Shown one piece after another: positions 34,961 through 46,108 of a stretch of DNA of 64,000 bases; the stretch's first letter is position 1; the number at the start of each line of letters is the position of its first letter. A model generated the notes under the pieces. That model did no database searches. It saw nothing but the letters and a program-made list of their open reading frames with translations, and was not told where the DNA came from. The translations under genes and the position numbers were made by a program. The stretch covers positions 1 to 64,000 of the forward strand of contig NZ_QUIN01000002.1 in assembly GCF_003480255.1 (NCBI RefSeq). The letters run 5' to 3'. Source of the DNA: Erysipelatoclostridium sp. AM42-17. GTDB taxonomy: Bacteria > Bacillota_I > Bacilli_A > Erysipelotrichales > Coprobacillaceae.

Positions 34961-36202
34961 TTAATTTTGGCATTGATCAAGAATATCTTTCATCTTCTTT
35001 GCTAACCCTTTACAATTAGCAACAGATAAAGAACAAATACCAACACGAATTCCTTTATTCACTTTAACAGTATAAATGTGATGATCCATTAAAGTTTCAT
35101 GGAACTGACTTAAAAGTTGATTATCTTCAATCTTTAAAGTAACAAAGAATCCTTCTTTATATGGATAATATTGTAATCCACAAGCATCAGCTTCTTGAGT
35201 AAAAATTGAACTTCTTTCTTTAAGCAACTGAACATATTTATTTTTTTCTTTTAAGAAAGAATCTAGATGTTGTGTTGTGACACGCACAAAGTTTTCCATA
35301 GCTGCATTAGGAATATTAGACCAATTAGCACGAGCATGTTTTTCTAACACGATTTCCATTTGGCGAACACTTTCTTTTTGCTTAGCAAGAACAACTGCCG
35401 CACCACATCTAAGTCCGTATGATGTTAAAGTCTTAGAACATGAAAAAGCAACAACAACCATAACATTATCACTAATATCATTAAAATAATTCATATATGT
35501 ACGTGATTTTTCTAATTGATATGAATAATCTATGTAAGCAATATCATTTAAAATAACAAATGGTCCTTTACTTGATAACTCATTTGCAATAGCAATCACT
35601 TCTTGCCATTCATCATGAGACATTGAATAACCAGTAGGATTATGACAAGGATCATTAATCACGACAACAACTTTTCCTTGTTGATCCATCACTTTTTGAC
35701 ATACTTCTTTAAAGTTATTTAAATTGAAATGATCACCATCAAACATTTCATAAGTTGTTACATTAATATTTTCAATACCAGCCATTAATTTATATGAACC
35801 CCAAGCAATAGAAGGCAAAATTAATGTTTCATGAGCATCTAAAGTATTAATAATCGTTGAACTGACAGCACCGCTTCCCCCTGGTGTTGCAATAACAGAA
35901 GAGGCTAAATTTAATTCACTTCCCTGACTTACCCATTTTAATACTTGTTGTCTAAAGTTATCATTTCCTCTAAAACTTGCTGCATATTTAGCCTTTTGAT
36001 TGTTTTCAATATGATTATATGTATCAAATACTGAATCAAGAGCAACCAATTGACCTTGTTCATCATATAAGGCACCGATTGTTCCATTAATCACATTTTC
36101 TTTTCCTATTTTAGCTATATCTTCATTAGCTAAAGAAACAATCTTAAATACATTATCTTCAATTGGTGTTTGATCAATACTGGACTTAATAAATTCTTTC
36201 AT
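34961..36202 (-). CDS. PLP-dependent class I/II aminotransferase
   Basis: A 413-residue fold-type I aminotransferase. Visible features are the cofactor-binding region ATPGGSGAVSSTI, the VVVINDPCHNPTGYSMS motif, DIAYIDYSY, and the PLP-lysine in AFSCSKTLTSYGLRCGAAV. The family includes aspartate and aromatic aminotransferases; the preferred substrate is not evident. It is monocistronic, with its own terminator and a strong-looking promoter at 36241-36269. AAGGGG precedes the ATG. Confidence 0.9.
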   Translation of the reverse strand: MKEFIKSSIDQTPIEDNVFKIVSLANEDIAKIGKENVINGTIGALYDEQGQLVALDSVFDTYNHIENNQKAKYAASFRGNDNFRQQVLKWVSQGSELNLASSVIATPGGSGAVSSTIINTLDAHETLILPSIAWGSYKLMAGIENINVTTYEMFDGDHFNLNNFKEVCQKVMDQQGKVVVVINDPCHNPTGYSMSHDEWQEVIAIANELSSKGPFVILNDIAYIDYSYQLEKSRTYMNYFNDISDNVMVVVAFSCSKTLTSYGLRCGAAVVLAKQKESVRQMEIVLEKHARANWSNIPNAAMENFVRVTTQHLDSFLKEKNKYVQLLKERSSIFTQEADACGLQYYPYKEGFFVTLKIEDNQLLSQFHETLMDHHIYTVKVNKGIRVGICSLSVANCKGLAKKMKDILDQCQN

Positions 36203-36240
36203 TTTATATACCCCTTATTTTAAATAATATCTTCTCAAAT

Positions 36241-36269
36241 ATGGTAAGCGTTATATCTTTATTTGTCAA
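36241..36269 (-). promoter_or_regulatory. Promoter of the aminotransferase gene with flanking repeats
   Basis: Consensus -35 TTGACA (36264-36269), 17 bp, -10 TACCAT (36241-36246). Directly upstream of the -35 lie an inverted repeat ATTTCT-TTTT-AGAAAT (36269-36284) and a tandem 8-bp repeat AATTGTAT (36285-36300), which could bind a regulator. Confidence 0.7.
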
Positions 36270-36306
36270 TTTCTTTTTAGAAATAATTGTATAATTGTAT
36301 AAAATC

Positions 36307-37101
36307 TTATTTAATATTCTTCTCTCCATGTAAATTTTGTATTTTTAACCATACATTCATTACAAGGTTCATAGGTAAAATCTTAACAAGAAAGATTTGT
36401 AATTTATTAATAATGCCATACAATGAAACATCTCGCTGACGATATAAATCTTTGATAGCTTTATTAATAACTGGTTGAGCTTGATATATTTTTCCATAAA
36501 AACGAAAAACATCATGACTTTGCTGGTCTTTGGCACGTTTAAAAAACTCAGTGTGGACCCAATAAGGACATACCGCTAAAACATGAATACCACGATATTT
36601 TAATTCTCGATTAAGTGCCCTTGAATAATTTAAAACAAAAGCTTTGCTGGCAGCATAAACATTTAAATAAGGAATCGGTAAATAACCACTACACGATGCA
36701 AGATTCATTATCTTGGATCCTTTTACCATATAGGGTAATGAATAATCAATCATCGTCACTATTGCTTTCATATTTAAATTCATCATATTCATTGTTGTTT
36801 CGTGATTGATATTTTCATAATGATCAATTTTACCATAACCTGCACAATTAGCTAAAATAACAATTTCTACATTTTCTTTTTCCAACATGACTTTATAAGT
36901 ATTCAAATCTTCTTTAGATGATAAATCTAAACTTAATACTTTGCTCTTTATAGAAATTACACGTGCAAGTTGATCTAATCGCTCTTTTCTTCTCGCTATT
37001 AACCATATCTCATCAACTGATTCTTTTTTGATAATTTGGTAAACAAATTCTTTTCCCATTCCACTGCTGGCACCAGTCACAACAATAATTCTTTTACTCA
37101 T
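36307..37101 (-). CDS. Short-chain dehydrogenase/reductase
   Basis: A 264-residue NAD(P)-dependent oxidoreductase of the SDR family. Nucleotide-binding TGASSGMGKEF at the N-terminus, ANCAGYG, the catalytic Ser in LASCSGY and YxxxK in YAASKAF. C-terminal segments (LQIFLVKILPMNLVM) are hydrophobic, suggesting a membrane-associated lipid substrate as in other family members annotated as acyl reductases. It overlaps the upstream GNAT gene by 8 bp. Confidence 0.9.
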   Translation of the reverse strand: MSKRIIVVTGASSGMGKEFVYQIIKKESVDEIWLIARRKERLDQLARVISIKSKVLSLDLSSKEDLNTYKVMLEKENVEIVILANCAGYGKIDHYENINHETTMNMMNLNMKAIVTMIDYSLPYMVKGSKIMNLASCSGYLPIPYLNVYAASKAFVLNYSRALNRELKYRGIHVLAVCPYWVHTEFFKRAKDQQSHDVFRFYGKIYQAQPVINKAIKDLYRQRDVSLYGIINKLQIFLVKILPMNLVMNVWLKIQNLHGEKNIK

Positions 37102-37543
37102 CTTGGTAGTCCTTAATCATTTGAATATAGGGTAATATTTCAAATTCTTGGCTCTTATATAATTTTAAAGCACGTTCATTATCTGGTTCTACTTCTAAAC
37201 GTACACGTGCCTTATCTTTTACTACCTCATCATTTAAATATTTTAAAAATTGATGACCTATTCCCTGTCCTCGATATTGTTTTTTAATATATAGTTCTTC
37301 TAACCATACAACCTTGCCTCCTGCTTCGGCAGAAAAAGAATAACTTAAAAGCATATATCCCACTGGCATTTGATCAACTAAATATAAATAACATCCTACA
37401 TAAGGTGAATTGTTGACTGCTTCTTGATAAGTTGCTTCCATATATTGAAAAGGCACAGGGTGTAAAACAGCCTCACTGTGATAAAATTCATTAACTAATT
37501 CTAAATATTCTTCTTTATATTCTTTTGTTAATTGTGTAATCAT
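37094..37543 (-). CDS. GNAT-family N-acetyltransferase
   Basis: A 149-residue acetyltransferase with the acetyl-CoA-binding motif A region LEELYIKKQYRGQGIGHQFL and motif B VRLEVEPDNERALKLYKSQEF. Substrate unknown. Preceded by GGAGG and co-transcribed with the SDR gene, which it overlaps. Unlike the GNAT gene at 7371, this one is intact. Confidence 0.9.
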   Translation of the reverse strand: MITQLTKEYKEEYLELVNEFYHSEAVLHPVPFQYMEATYQEAVNNSPYVGCYLYLVDQMPVGYMLLSYSFSAEAGGKVVWLEELYIKKQYRGQGIGHQFLKYLNDEVVKDKARVRLEVEPDNERALKLYKSQEFEILPYIQMIKDYQDE

Positions 37544-37666
37544 AAATAAACCTCCACTATTATTATATTTTATCTAAAAAAAGAACATAATAAAAGTAAA
37601 ATGGTACTTTTAAATATAGTTAAGCGCATACAAACATGATATGATATAGTTAATGGAGGTTCGATT

Positions 37667-38854
37667 ATGAAAAAAGAAAAAGTTTTAGACATAAAATATG
37701 CTGGTAGTCAGATATTTTATTTTGCTGCATTTTGTGCCATGATGGGATATGCATCCGTCTATTTATTAGACAAAAAATTCAACAATTCAACAATCGGTAT
37801 TGTTTTGGCTGTATCTAATATCATTGCCGTTATTGCTCAACCAATGTTAGCATCCTTTGCTGATAAACATAAAAAAATAGAACTTAGACAAATGTTAAGT
37901 ATCATCATGATGATTGTTATTGCTTTATCTGCTATTTTATACATAGTTCCTGTAACAGGCATGATGATTTTAATTTTAGTTGTCACAATATTTGCATTAA
38001 TGTCAAGTATTATGCCCCTTATGAATTCTCTTGCCTTTACATTTGAAAAATACGGTATTCATATTAATTACGGTCTTGCAAGAGGACTTGGTTCTGTTGC
38101 TTATGCTGTTACTTCAATGGCACTAGGACATATTGTTGCTGATTATTCCCCTGAATTATTACCTTTATTTTATATTATCTTTTCTGTTTTACTTTATCTT
38201 GTTGTTAAGGTATTTGTTTTACCTAAAGGAAATTATCAAATTGTTGAAGATGATCATCAAGAAAAAGAAGAAACAACAACTCAATTATCATTTGGTCAAT
38301 TTTGTGCCAAATATAAGAAGTTCATTGTTTTTCTTTTAGGATTTGTTCTTGTTTATTTTGCTCATACAATTATTAATAATTTCTTTATTCAAATTATTAA
38401 TAATATTGGTGGCAATAGTAGTGATATGGGTAATGCAATCTTTTTAGCAGCTATGTTAGAATTACCTACAATGGCTTACTTTAATCAACTAAGTAAAAAA
38501 ATAAATTGTGGCACTTTGATTAAGTTTTCAATTATCATGTTTTTAGTTAAACATGTGATTACTTTCTTTGCTACTAATATGCTCATGATCTATATTGGTC
38601 AAGTTTGCCAAATGTTTGCTTATGCTTTATTTATTCCTGCATCAGTTTATTATGTTAATGAAAAAATAGCAGTTGCCGATCGTGTTAAAGGTCAATCAAT
38701 GGTAACAACAGCTATGACTTTATCAGGTGTTTTCGCTAATTTTATTGGTGGTATTTTATTAGATGCCATTGGTGTTCATGAAGTTTTATTAGTTGGTGTT
38801 GTTCTTTCTGTTGTAGGAGCTATCATTGTTTGTCTTACAGCTGAAAAAGTATAA
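37667..38854 (+). CDS. Major facilitator superfamily transporter
   Basis: A 395-residue membrane protein with about 12 hydrophobic helices in two halves and a hydrophilic central loop (DDHQEKEETTTQ, about 195-210). The motif IAQPMLASFADKHKK between helices 2 and 3 is MFS motif A-like. The general form resembles the LacY/nucleoside-type MFS_1-like group; the substrate is not evident. TGGAGG precedes the ATG. Divergent from the GNAT-SDR pair. Confidence 0.85.
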   Translation: MKKEKVLDIKYAGSQIFYFAAFCAMMGYASVYLLDKKFNNSTIGIVLAVSNIIAVIAQPMLASFADKHKKIELRQMLSIIMMIVIALSAILYIVPVTGMMILILVVTIFALMSSIMPLMNSLAFTFEKYGIHINYGLARGLGSVAYAVTSMALGHIVADYSPELLPLFYIIFSVLLYLVVKVFVLPKGNYQIVEDDHQEKEETTTQLSFGQFCAKYKKFIVFLLGFVLVYFAHTIINNFFIQIINNIGGNSSDMGNAIFLAAMLELPTMAYFNQLSKKINCGTLIKFSIIMFLVKHVITFFATNMLMIYIGQVCQMFAYALFIPASVYYVNEKIAVADRVKGQSMVTTAMTLSGVFANFIGGILLDAIGVHEVLLVGVVLSVVGAIIVCLTAEKV

Positions 38855-38879
38855 TAGAGAATGAAGTTCATTCTCTATT
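38853..38879. terminator. Bidirectional terminator between MFS and pseudouridine synthase genes
   Basis: 12-bp arms AATAGAGAATGA (38853-38864) and TCATTCTCTATT (38868-38879) with a 3-nt loop; it overlaps the ends of both converging genes. Confidence 0.85.
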
Positions 38880-39563
38880 TTTTATTAATAATTTAATTTC
38901 ATTTTCTGTTAAATACCGATACGTTCCTATTTTTAATTGTTGATCAAGTTGAATTTGACCAAATGATATTCTTTTTAAATCAACAACTTCATTTTGACAA
39001 GATAAAAACATCTTTTTTATTTGATGATATTTTCCTTCTTGTAAAGTAACATAACCATGATAATCATCAATGATTTCTAATTGGCTTGGTAAACAAAGTG
39101 TGTTTTGATCAATGATAATACCTTTTTTAAAGGCTTCAATATATTGATGATTCATAGGATATTGAGTCGTAACAAAATATTTTTTTGAAACATGATTTTG
39201 CGGTAATAACAATCTTTTTGATAAAGTGGGATCATCGCTCATAATTAATAAACCTGTCGTATCTTTATCTAGCCTTCCTAAACAATAACAATCTTTTTGA
39301 TCAATAAGATCATTAACACAAGGGTATTTTTGATCATAGCGAGCGCAAATATAACCTTTTGGCTTATTTAACATGATATATGTAAAAGGCTGTGCTTTTA
39401 TTTTTTGATAATCAACTGTAATATCATCATCAAATTGAACTTGATAATGACTATCTAAACATGTCTTTCCATTAACCATGACATGTTTATTTTTTATTAG
39501 TTTTTTACAATATTTAGCGTTACCTAGATGATTAAACATCATGATATAATAAAGATCTTTCAT
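38868..39563 (-). CDS. RsuA-family rRNA pseudouridine synthase
   Basis: A 231-residue pseudouridine synthase with an N-terminal S4-like domain (KYCKKLIKNKHVMVNGKT) and the RsuA/RluB/E/F catalytic region YCLGRLDKDTTGLLIMSDD, in which Asp is the nucleophile. EGKYHQIKKMFLSCQN is the conserved C-terminal motif. The start at 39563 is chosen by homology and by AAGGTG upstream; its ATG overlaps the TAA of the VTT-domain gene (TAATG). A longer open frame upstream reads through that gene in another frame and is not part of this protein. Confidence 0.9.
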   Translation of the reverse strand: MKDLYYIMMFNHLGNAKYCKKLIKNKHVMVNGKTCLDSHYQVQFDDDITVDYQKIKAQPFTYIMLNKPKGYICARYDQKYPCVNDLIDQKDCYCLGRLDKDTTGLLIMSDDPTLSKRLLLPQNHVSKKYFVTTQYPMNHQYIEAFKKGIIIDQNTLCLPSQLEIIDDYHGYVTLQEGKYHQIKKMFLSCQNEVVDLKRISFGQIQLDQQLKIGTYRYLTENEIKLLIKNRE

Positions 39564-40198
39564 TATTTTGTTTTCACCTTTCGATAATAGATCATAGCAA
39601 TCATAACTAAAATTATTGTAACAAGGAATATCATGATTGCAAGGTCGTATTGTTGATTTTTTATTGTTCCAGCTAAAAAAGTTGAAGTCACAATACTTGG
39701 TATTCTTGCTAGGGTTGTAAAAATAAGCCATTTAAATAAAGAAAGATCAAACAAGCACATCATATATGTCATGATATCTTTAGGCGAACCTGGAATACAG
39801 TAAAGCCCATATAATAAATACTTATTTCGTTTCTTTTCTAATATTTGCTTAAACTCATTAATTTTTTCTTCTTTAAAAAAGAATCGGATGATTTGATACC
39901 CATATTTTTTTACTAAACCATATACAATGATTGTTCCTAGCAGTGATCCAAGTAAACATATAACTGTACCCCACCATGAACCAAACATATAACCTGAAAA
40001 AAGTTCTAATGGCTCCCCTGGTAAAAAGGCAATCACTATTTGTAGTGCTTGTAATAAAATCATTGTTATTTCTTTTAACCCTGCAGGATAATGACTCACT
40101 ATGATAAGTAGATGCTGCCAATCTATTTTATAAACCAGTAAACAACAAACTATAATCGCTAAAATGAATAAATACATGCGTTTTCTCTTTATCGTCAT
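39563..40198 (-). CDS. VTT-domain (TVP38/TMEM64/DedA-like) membrane protein
   Basis: A 211-residue membrane protein with about five hydrophobic segments. FLPGEPLELFSGYMFGSWWGTVICLLGS and GLYCIPGSPKDIMTY are the SNARE-associated/VTT-domain motifs of the TVP38 family; such proteins are linked to lipid scrambling or transport. The start at 40198 has GAGGTG six bases upstream, while the GTG at 40207 lies within that site. It is coupled to the pseudouridine synthase gene. Confidence 0.87.
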   Translation of the reverse strand: MTIKRKRMYLFILAIIVCCLLVYKIDWQHLLIIVSHYPAGLKEITMILLQALQIVIAFLPGEPLELFSGYMFGSWWGTVICLLGSLLGTIIVYGLVKKYGYQIIRFFFKEEKINEFKQILEKKRNKYLLYGLYCIPGSPKDIMTYMMCLFDLSLFKWLIFTTLARIPSIVTSTFLAGTIKNQQYDLAIMIFLVTIILVMIAMIYYRKVKTK

Positions 40199-40269
40199 AC
40201 ATTTCACCTCATGTATTTATTATTCTCTATAATTCTTTATTTTTAGTCCTATTAACCCTTAATTTTTTC

Positions 40270-40294
40270 TAAAGAAAAAGGAAATACTTTAAGC
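40270..40294 (-). terminator. Terminator after the cupin gene
   Basis: On the minus strand AGGAAAT pairs with ATTTCCT, followed by TTTTTC. It stands directly after the stop codon of the cupin gene. Confidence 0.6.
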
Positions 40295-40299
40295 ATTTC

Positions 40300-40623
40300 C
40301 TAGAATACAACTACTAATAACATTTTAAACTGTTCTTTACCATAAACAGCATGTGGATGACCGGCAGGCATCACAATTGATTCTCCTTCATTTAATATAT
40401 ATTTTTGATCATCAATAGTAATTTCACCTACACCATCTAAACAAGTAACAAAAGCATCTCCACCACTTTTATGACTGCTTATTTCTTCTCCTTTATCAAA
40501 AGAAAATAAAGTCACACTTAAAGCATTATTTTGTGCTAAAGTTTTAGAAATAACTTGACCTTTTTGATAACTTACTTCTTCTTTTAAAGTTACTACCGTT
40601 TTTTTATCAATATTTTTTAACAT
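40300..40623 (-). CDS. Small cupin-domain protein
   Basis: A 107-residue single-domain cupin. Motif 1 appears as FDKGEEISSHKSGGDAFVTC and motif 2 as ILNEGESIVMPAGHPHAVYG, where His residues can bind a metal. Small cupins of this type act as sensors or minor enzymes; the ligand is unknown. Start 40623 follows GGAGGA (40631-40636). Monocistronic with its own terminator. Confidence 0.85.
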   Translation of the reverse strand: MLKNIDKKTVVTLKEEVSYQKGQVISKTLAQNNALSVTLFSFDKGEEISSHKSGGDAFVTCLDGVGEITIDDQKYILNEGESIVMPAGHPHAVYGKEQFKMLLVVVF

Positions 40624-40675
40624 ATATCTTTCCTCCATTTATTATTGTACTATAGATGTACTCTATTTTATACAA

Positions 40676-42028
40676 TTATGCTTTTTCAATTCTTACAATA
40701 TTTTCAATATGAGATGTATGAGGAAACATATCCACCGGTTGACAATAAGTTACTTGAAAACCAAAATCTTGAAGATAAGCAATATCTCTGGCTTGAGTTG
40801 CTACATCACAAGAAATATAAATAATTTGTTTAGGATTTGCTTTAATTAAGTAATCTAAAAATTCCTTTGAACAACCTTTTCTAGGAGGATCAACAAAAAC
40901 AACATCTAAATGAATATCTTGTTTAACTAAATCAATCATATATTTTCCTGCATCATCACATATAAATTCGACATTATCAATATGATTAATTAAAGCATTA
41001 TTTTTAGCATCTTTAATGGCAGCTTCTACAATCTCCACACCATATACTTTTTTTACATGTTGGCTCAATGATAAAGTAATCGTTCCAATCCCACAATAAG
41101 CATCTAAAACCACATCCTCCTTAGATAAGGTTGCTGCAGCTATGGCTTTTGAATAAAGAACTTCAACTTGAATTGGATTAATTTGGTAAAATGACTTTAA
41201 AGAAATCTTATACTTATTACCTAATAAAGTATCATAAATATAACCAGGTCCATACAAATATATCTCCTGATCACCTAAAATAACATTATCATGACGAGGA
41301 TTAATATTTTGAATGATGGTTTTTATTTGTTGAAATTCTTTTGTTAGCTGGTCAACTATTTCTTGAATATGAGGAATTGTCTGACGATAAGAAATAAAAA
41401 CAAGCATCACTTCTTGGCTATAAAATCCCTTTTTAGTCAAGATATGTTTTATATTTCCTGTATGTTTAACTTTATCATATGGTTCAATTTGGTATTGTAT
41501 CATAAGTTCTTTGACTCTTTTTACAATTTTATTAGAGTCATTATTTTGAATCAAACAATGGTCGTTTGCGATAATATCATTGGTCCTTTGTTTATAAAAT
41601 CCTGTAACAAGTTCACCTTTTTGATTATATCCAACGGGAACTTGAACTTTATTACGATAATACCAAGGATCATCTTGCATCAAACAATCTTGTACTTCAA
41701 CATAGCTATGACCAATTCGTTCCATACAATCCTTAACTCTTTTAGTTTTAAATAACTGTTGTCCTGTTTGATTCAAATGCATTAAATGACAACCTCCGCA
41801 CCCTTGATAAATATGACAACGAGGAGCTTGACGATAAATAGAAGGCTCATTTATCTCTATAAGACGCCCTACCCCATAATTTTTAAGCATTTTAATACAT
41901 TTTATTTTTCCAACTTCTCCAGTAATCATTCCATTTACAAAATAAGTAAATCCTTCATATTTTACAATACCTTTTCCATCATGTGACATATCCACACATT
42001 CACCAATAAAATAATCATTTTTTTTCAT
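40676..42028 (-). CDS. RlmD/TrmA-family RNA (uracil-5-)-methyltransferase
   Basis: A 450-residue SAM-dependent methyltransferase forming 5-methyluridine in rRNA or tRNA. It has an N-terminal TRAM domain, an iron-sulfur Cys cluster (PRCHIYQGCGGCHLMH), SAM motif DAYCGIGTITLSL, VFVDPPRKGC and the nucleophile Cys in IIYISCDVATQARD. In Firmicutes such enzymes (RlmCD) methylate U747/U1939 of 23S rRNA. The exact target is not decided by the sequence. Confidence 0.92.
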   Translation of the reverse strand: MKKNDYFIGECVDMSHDGKGIVKYEGFTYFVNGMITGEVGKIKCIKMLKNYGVGRLIEINEPSIYRQAPRCHIYQGCGGCHLMHLNQTGQQLFKTKRVKDCMERIGHSYVEVQDCLMQDDPWYYRNKVQVPVGYNQKGELVTGFYKQRTNDIIANDHCLIQNNDSNKIVKRVKELMIQYQIEPYDKVKHTGNIKHILTKKGFYSQEVMLVFISYRQTIPHIQEIVDQLTKEFQQIKTIIQNINPRHDNVILGDQEIYLYGPGYIYDTLLGNKYKISLKSFYQINPIQVEVLYSKAIAAATLSKEDVVLDAYCGIGTITLSLSQHVKKVYGVEIVEAAIKDAKNNALINHIDNVEFICDDAGKYMIDLVKQDIHLDVVFVDPPRKGCSKEFLDYLIKANPKQIIYISCDVATQARDIAYLQDFGFQVTYCQPVDMFPHTSHIENIVRIEKA

Positions 42029-42043
42029 AATCCACCTCCAAAA

Positions 42044-42064
42044 AAAACGAGCTATGCTCGTTTT
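42044..42064. terminator. Terminator after the gene at 42064
   Basis: Arms AAAACGAGC (42044-42052) and GCTCGTTTT (42056-42064) around TAT; T-run on the minus strand. It separates the membrane-protein gene from the methyltransferase gene. Confidence 0.8.
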
Positions 42065-42789
42065 TAGTTTCCTTGTTGTGCCTTATTTGCGGCATCTACT
42101 TCAGCTTGACGTTGGTATACTTTATCCGTTGTTTCTTGATCTTTTACAGCTGCGCTTGTAAAAGAAATATTGTCAACACCTGCATGTTTTGTTCCAAAAA
42201 CAGGAAAATCATCACCACTACCCTTTAAAACAAAATCCACATCATATTGCATTCTACCATTTGCTTTATTAAATACTTGGGACCAAGAAGCACCAGAACT
42301 TTTTTCTTTTCCTAGAGCATCATCTAATTGATGTAATGCGTCCGTTGCAACACTGATAGCATCATTTGCTGTTGTTCCCTCAGTATATTTAAAAGTCATT
42401 TTTATTGTACGACAGTGCTTTTCAATCTTTAATTGCTCCACTTTATCATTAGCAACAACATTGCTTTCTACTTGGCTAAATTGACTCTTATCAATAGAAA
42501 CTAATTTTTCACAACGCTTTCCATATACAGGACCATCACTATTTCCTGAAGCAACAAATATATAAATAAGGAAAACAATAATCAAAGAAATAAGTGCAAT
42601 TAAAACAATCTGCCACTTTTTAATTTTACCTTTCTTTTTATTATTCTTTTTCATTGATTTAACACTTTTTTTCTTTTGATGAGATGAATCATCAAAGACA
42701 AACTCTTCTTTTTTGACAGCCGATTTTTTATTTAAATCATTTCTATCATATTCCTCAGTGTCATCAAATGAGAATCTTTGTTTGGCCAT
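42064..42789 (-). CDS. Uncharacterised single-pass membrane protein
   Basis: A 241-residue protein with a charged, Lys-rich cytoplasmic N-terminus (about 1-62, SVKSMKKNNKKKGKIKKW), one transmembrane helix (about 63-83, IVLIALISLIIVFLIYIFVA) and an extracellular domain of about 155 residues without known motifs. Start 42789 has AAGGTGA upstream. I do not recognise the family. It is located before the CamS-ligA-pcrA block, in the same orientation, but has its own terminator. Confidence 0.7.
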   Translation of the reverse strand: MAKQRFSFDDTEEYDRNDLNKKSAVKKEEFVFDDSSHQKKKSVKSMKKNNKKKGKIKKWQIVLIALISLIIVFLIYIFVASGNSDGPVYGKRCEKLVSIDKSQFSQVESNVVANDKVEQLKIEKHCRTIKMTFKYTEGTTANDAISVATDALHQLDDALGKEKSSGASWSQVFNKANGRMQYDVDFVLKGSGDDFPVFGTKHAGVDNISFTSAAVKDQETTDKVYQRQAEVDAANKAQQGN

Positions 42790-42909
42790 TTTTTCACCTT
42801 CTTTACTTTCATATTCTATCAAATAACTTACTGTTTGTACATTAAGAAATACCTTTTCACTATAACATTATACCAAGACTACTTAGCTAATCTTGTTGAA
42901 TTATTGTCA

Positions 42910-43980
42910 TTAATACAATAAAGTACTTTCTGCACTCTTACCTGATTTTTTAATAATCACTGCTTTAAGACCATCTTGATCATTGACAATGACACTTATA
43001 TCAAAGCCACTAAAACGACTATCCAAATCATCAGCAGCCAATTGTACTAAATAGATTAATTCAGTGTACGTTTTAATATTAACTGACATTTGTATTTTCA
43101 TGGATTTTAAATGACCATCCTGGTAACGTCCATAACCAATAACTCCCACTGCTTCAGTAGCAGCATTCTTTAAATTATTTTTAAAAATAGCAAATTGTGA
43201 AGAAGTTTCAGCATCTTTTTTTTCAGCATCACTACTTGTAAAAACCAAAGTATTATAATCTAACTCACTAATAGATCCTACAGAACCATTACAATAAGAA
43301 CTATAAATATATTTACCACTGTAAGAATTATTACTTGTGGCTGCTTGATAAACAGCAATAAACACTGGCAAATCTTTTAATTTTTTCTTTGATTGCATAT
43401 ATTTATATAGTTTTTCAATCGTTCCTCTAGCATATTCTTTAACAACTGAATCACTCATTGGTGTTGATAATTCATGATCTGAGCTATCTTTAGGATGAAC
43501 CACAATAGCCACAGATAATCCTTCTAACTTATAGTCAGTAGCTCCTTTTGTGTAATAATCTTGTTCATAAATATTTTCAACCATAATTGGATTTTCTATA
43601 TTTTCAATACTTGTTCCCTTTGATGGTTGTAAAGAATAAGGATATTTTTTGGGATCATCTGATCTCAATAACAAATTATCTTTATCATCCTTTGTAAACT
43701 GTAACCCCTCAGACATATAATATTTACTCGTTGAATAATGTTCAGTAGAAAGAACTTGCAATTCACGACCAATTGTTTGAAAATCATCAGTACCATGAAA
43801 ATCACTATATATTGTTTCACGGTTTGTATTTGCGCCTAAATTAACAATAGGATAAAAAGTATCATCTAATGAATCTGTTGATGTTGTATCTTTACTGCTA
43901 TTTTTATCAACCGTATCTTTAGCTGAAGTACATCCTGTTAAAACTAATAAGCAAAGTATAAAAAGAACTATTTTTTTCAT
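42910..43980 (-). CDS. camS: CamS-family lipoprotein
   Basis: A 356-residue lipoprotein: signal peptide with lipobox LVLTGC (Cys 17), then a Ser/Asp/Thr-rich linker and a CamS-like domain (FYPIVNLGANTNRETIYSDF and GLQFTKDDKDNLLLRSDD). CamS proteins are annotated for sex-pheromone precursors in Enterococcus, but the pheromone comes only from the signal peptide. In Bacillus the homologue YerH lies beside ligA, as here. Function unknown. Confidence 0.87.
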   Translation of the reverse strand: MKKIVLFILCLLVLTGCTSAKDTVDKNSSKDTTSTDSLDDTFYPIVNLGANTNRETIYSDFHGTDDFQTIGRELQVLSTEHYSTSKYYMSEGLQFTKDDKDNLLLRSDDPKKYPYSLQPSKGTSIENIENPIMVENIYEQDYYTKGATDYKLEGLSVAIVVHPKDSSDHELSTPMSDSVVKEYARGTIEKLYKYMQSKKKLKDLPVFIAVYQAATSNNSYSGKYIYSSYCNGSVGSISELDYNTLVFTSSDAEKKDAETSSQFAIFKNNLKNAATEAVGVIGYGRYQDGHLKSMKIQMSVNIKTYTELIYLVQLAADDLDSRFSGFDISVIVNDQDGLKAVIIKKSGKSAESTLLY

Positions 43981-44018
43981 AAAAGCCTCCTATTTAAATG
44001 CATTATAACATGTCTTTA

Positions 44019-46034
<2,016 letters not shown>

Positions 46035-46084
46035 CTATTATATCAAAATCCCCACTTAGAGAAAAGATATAACTCTTTAAAATA

Positions 46085-46108
46085 AAAACATGGAATTTTC
46101 CATGTTTT
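46085..46108. terminator. Terminator after the SOD-like gene
   Basis: Perfect inverted repeat AAAACATGGAA (46085-46095) with TTCCATGTTTT (46098-46108), overlapping the stop codon of the SOD-like gene on the minus strand. Confidence 0.7.

Noticed and set aside
39564..39731. N-terminal extension of the RsuA-like protein to 39731
   Set aside because: It would lie within the VTT-domain gene in another frame, is rich in Asn/Tyr/Cys without family similarity, and the ATG at 39563 matches the normal start.
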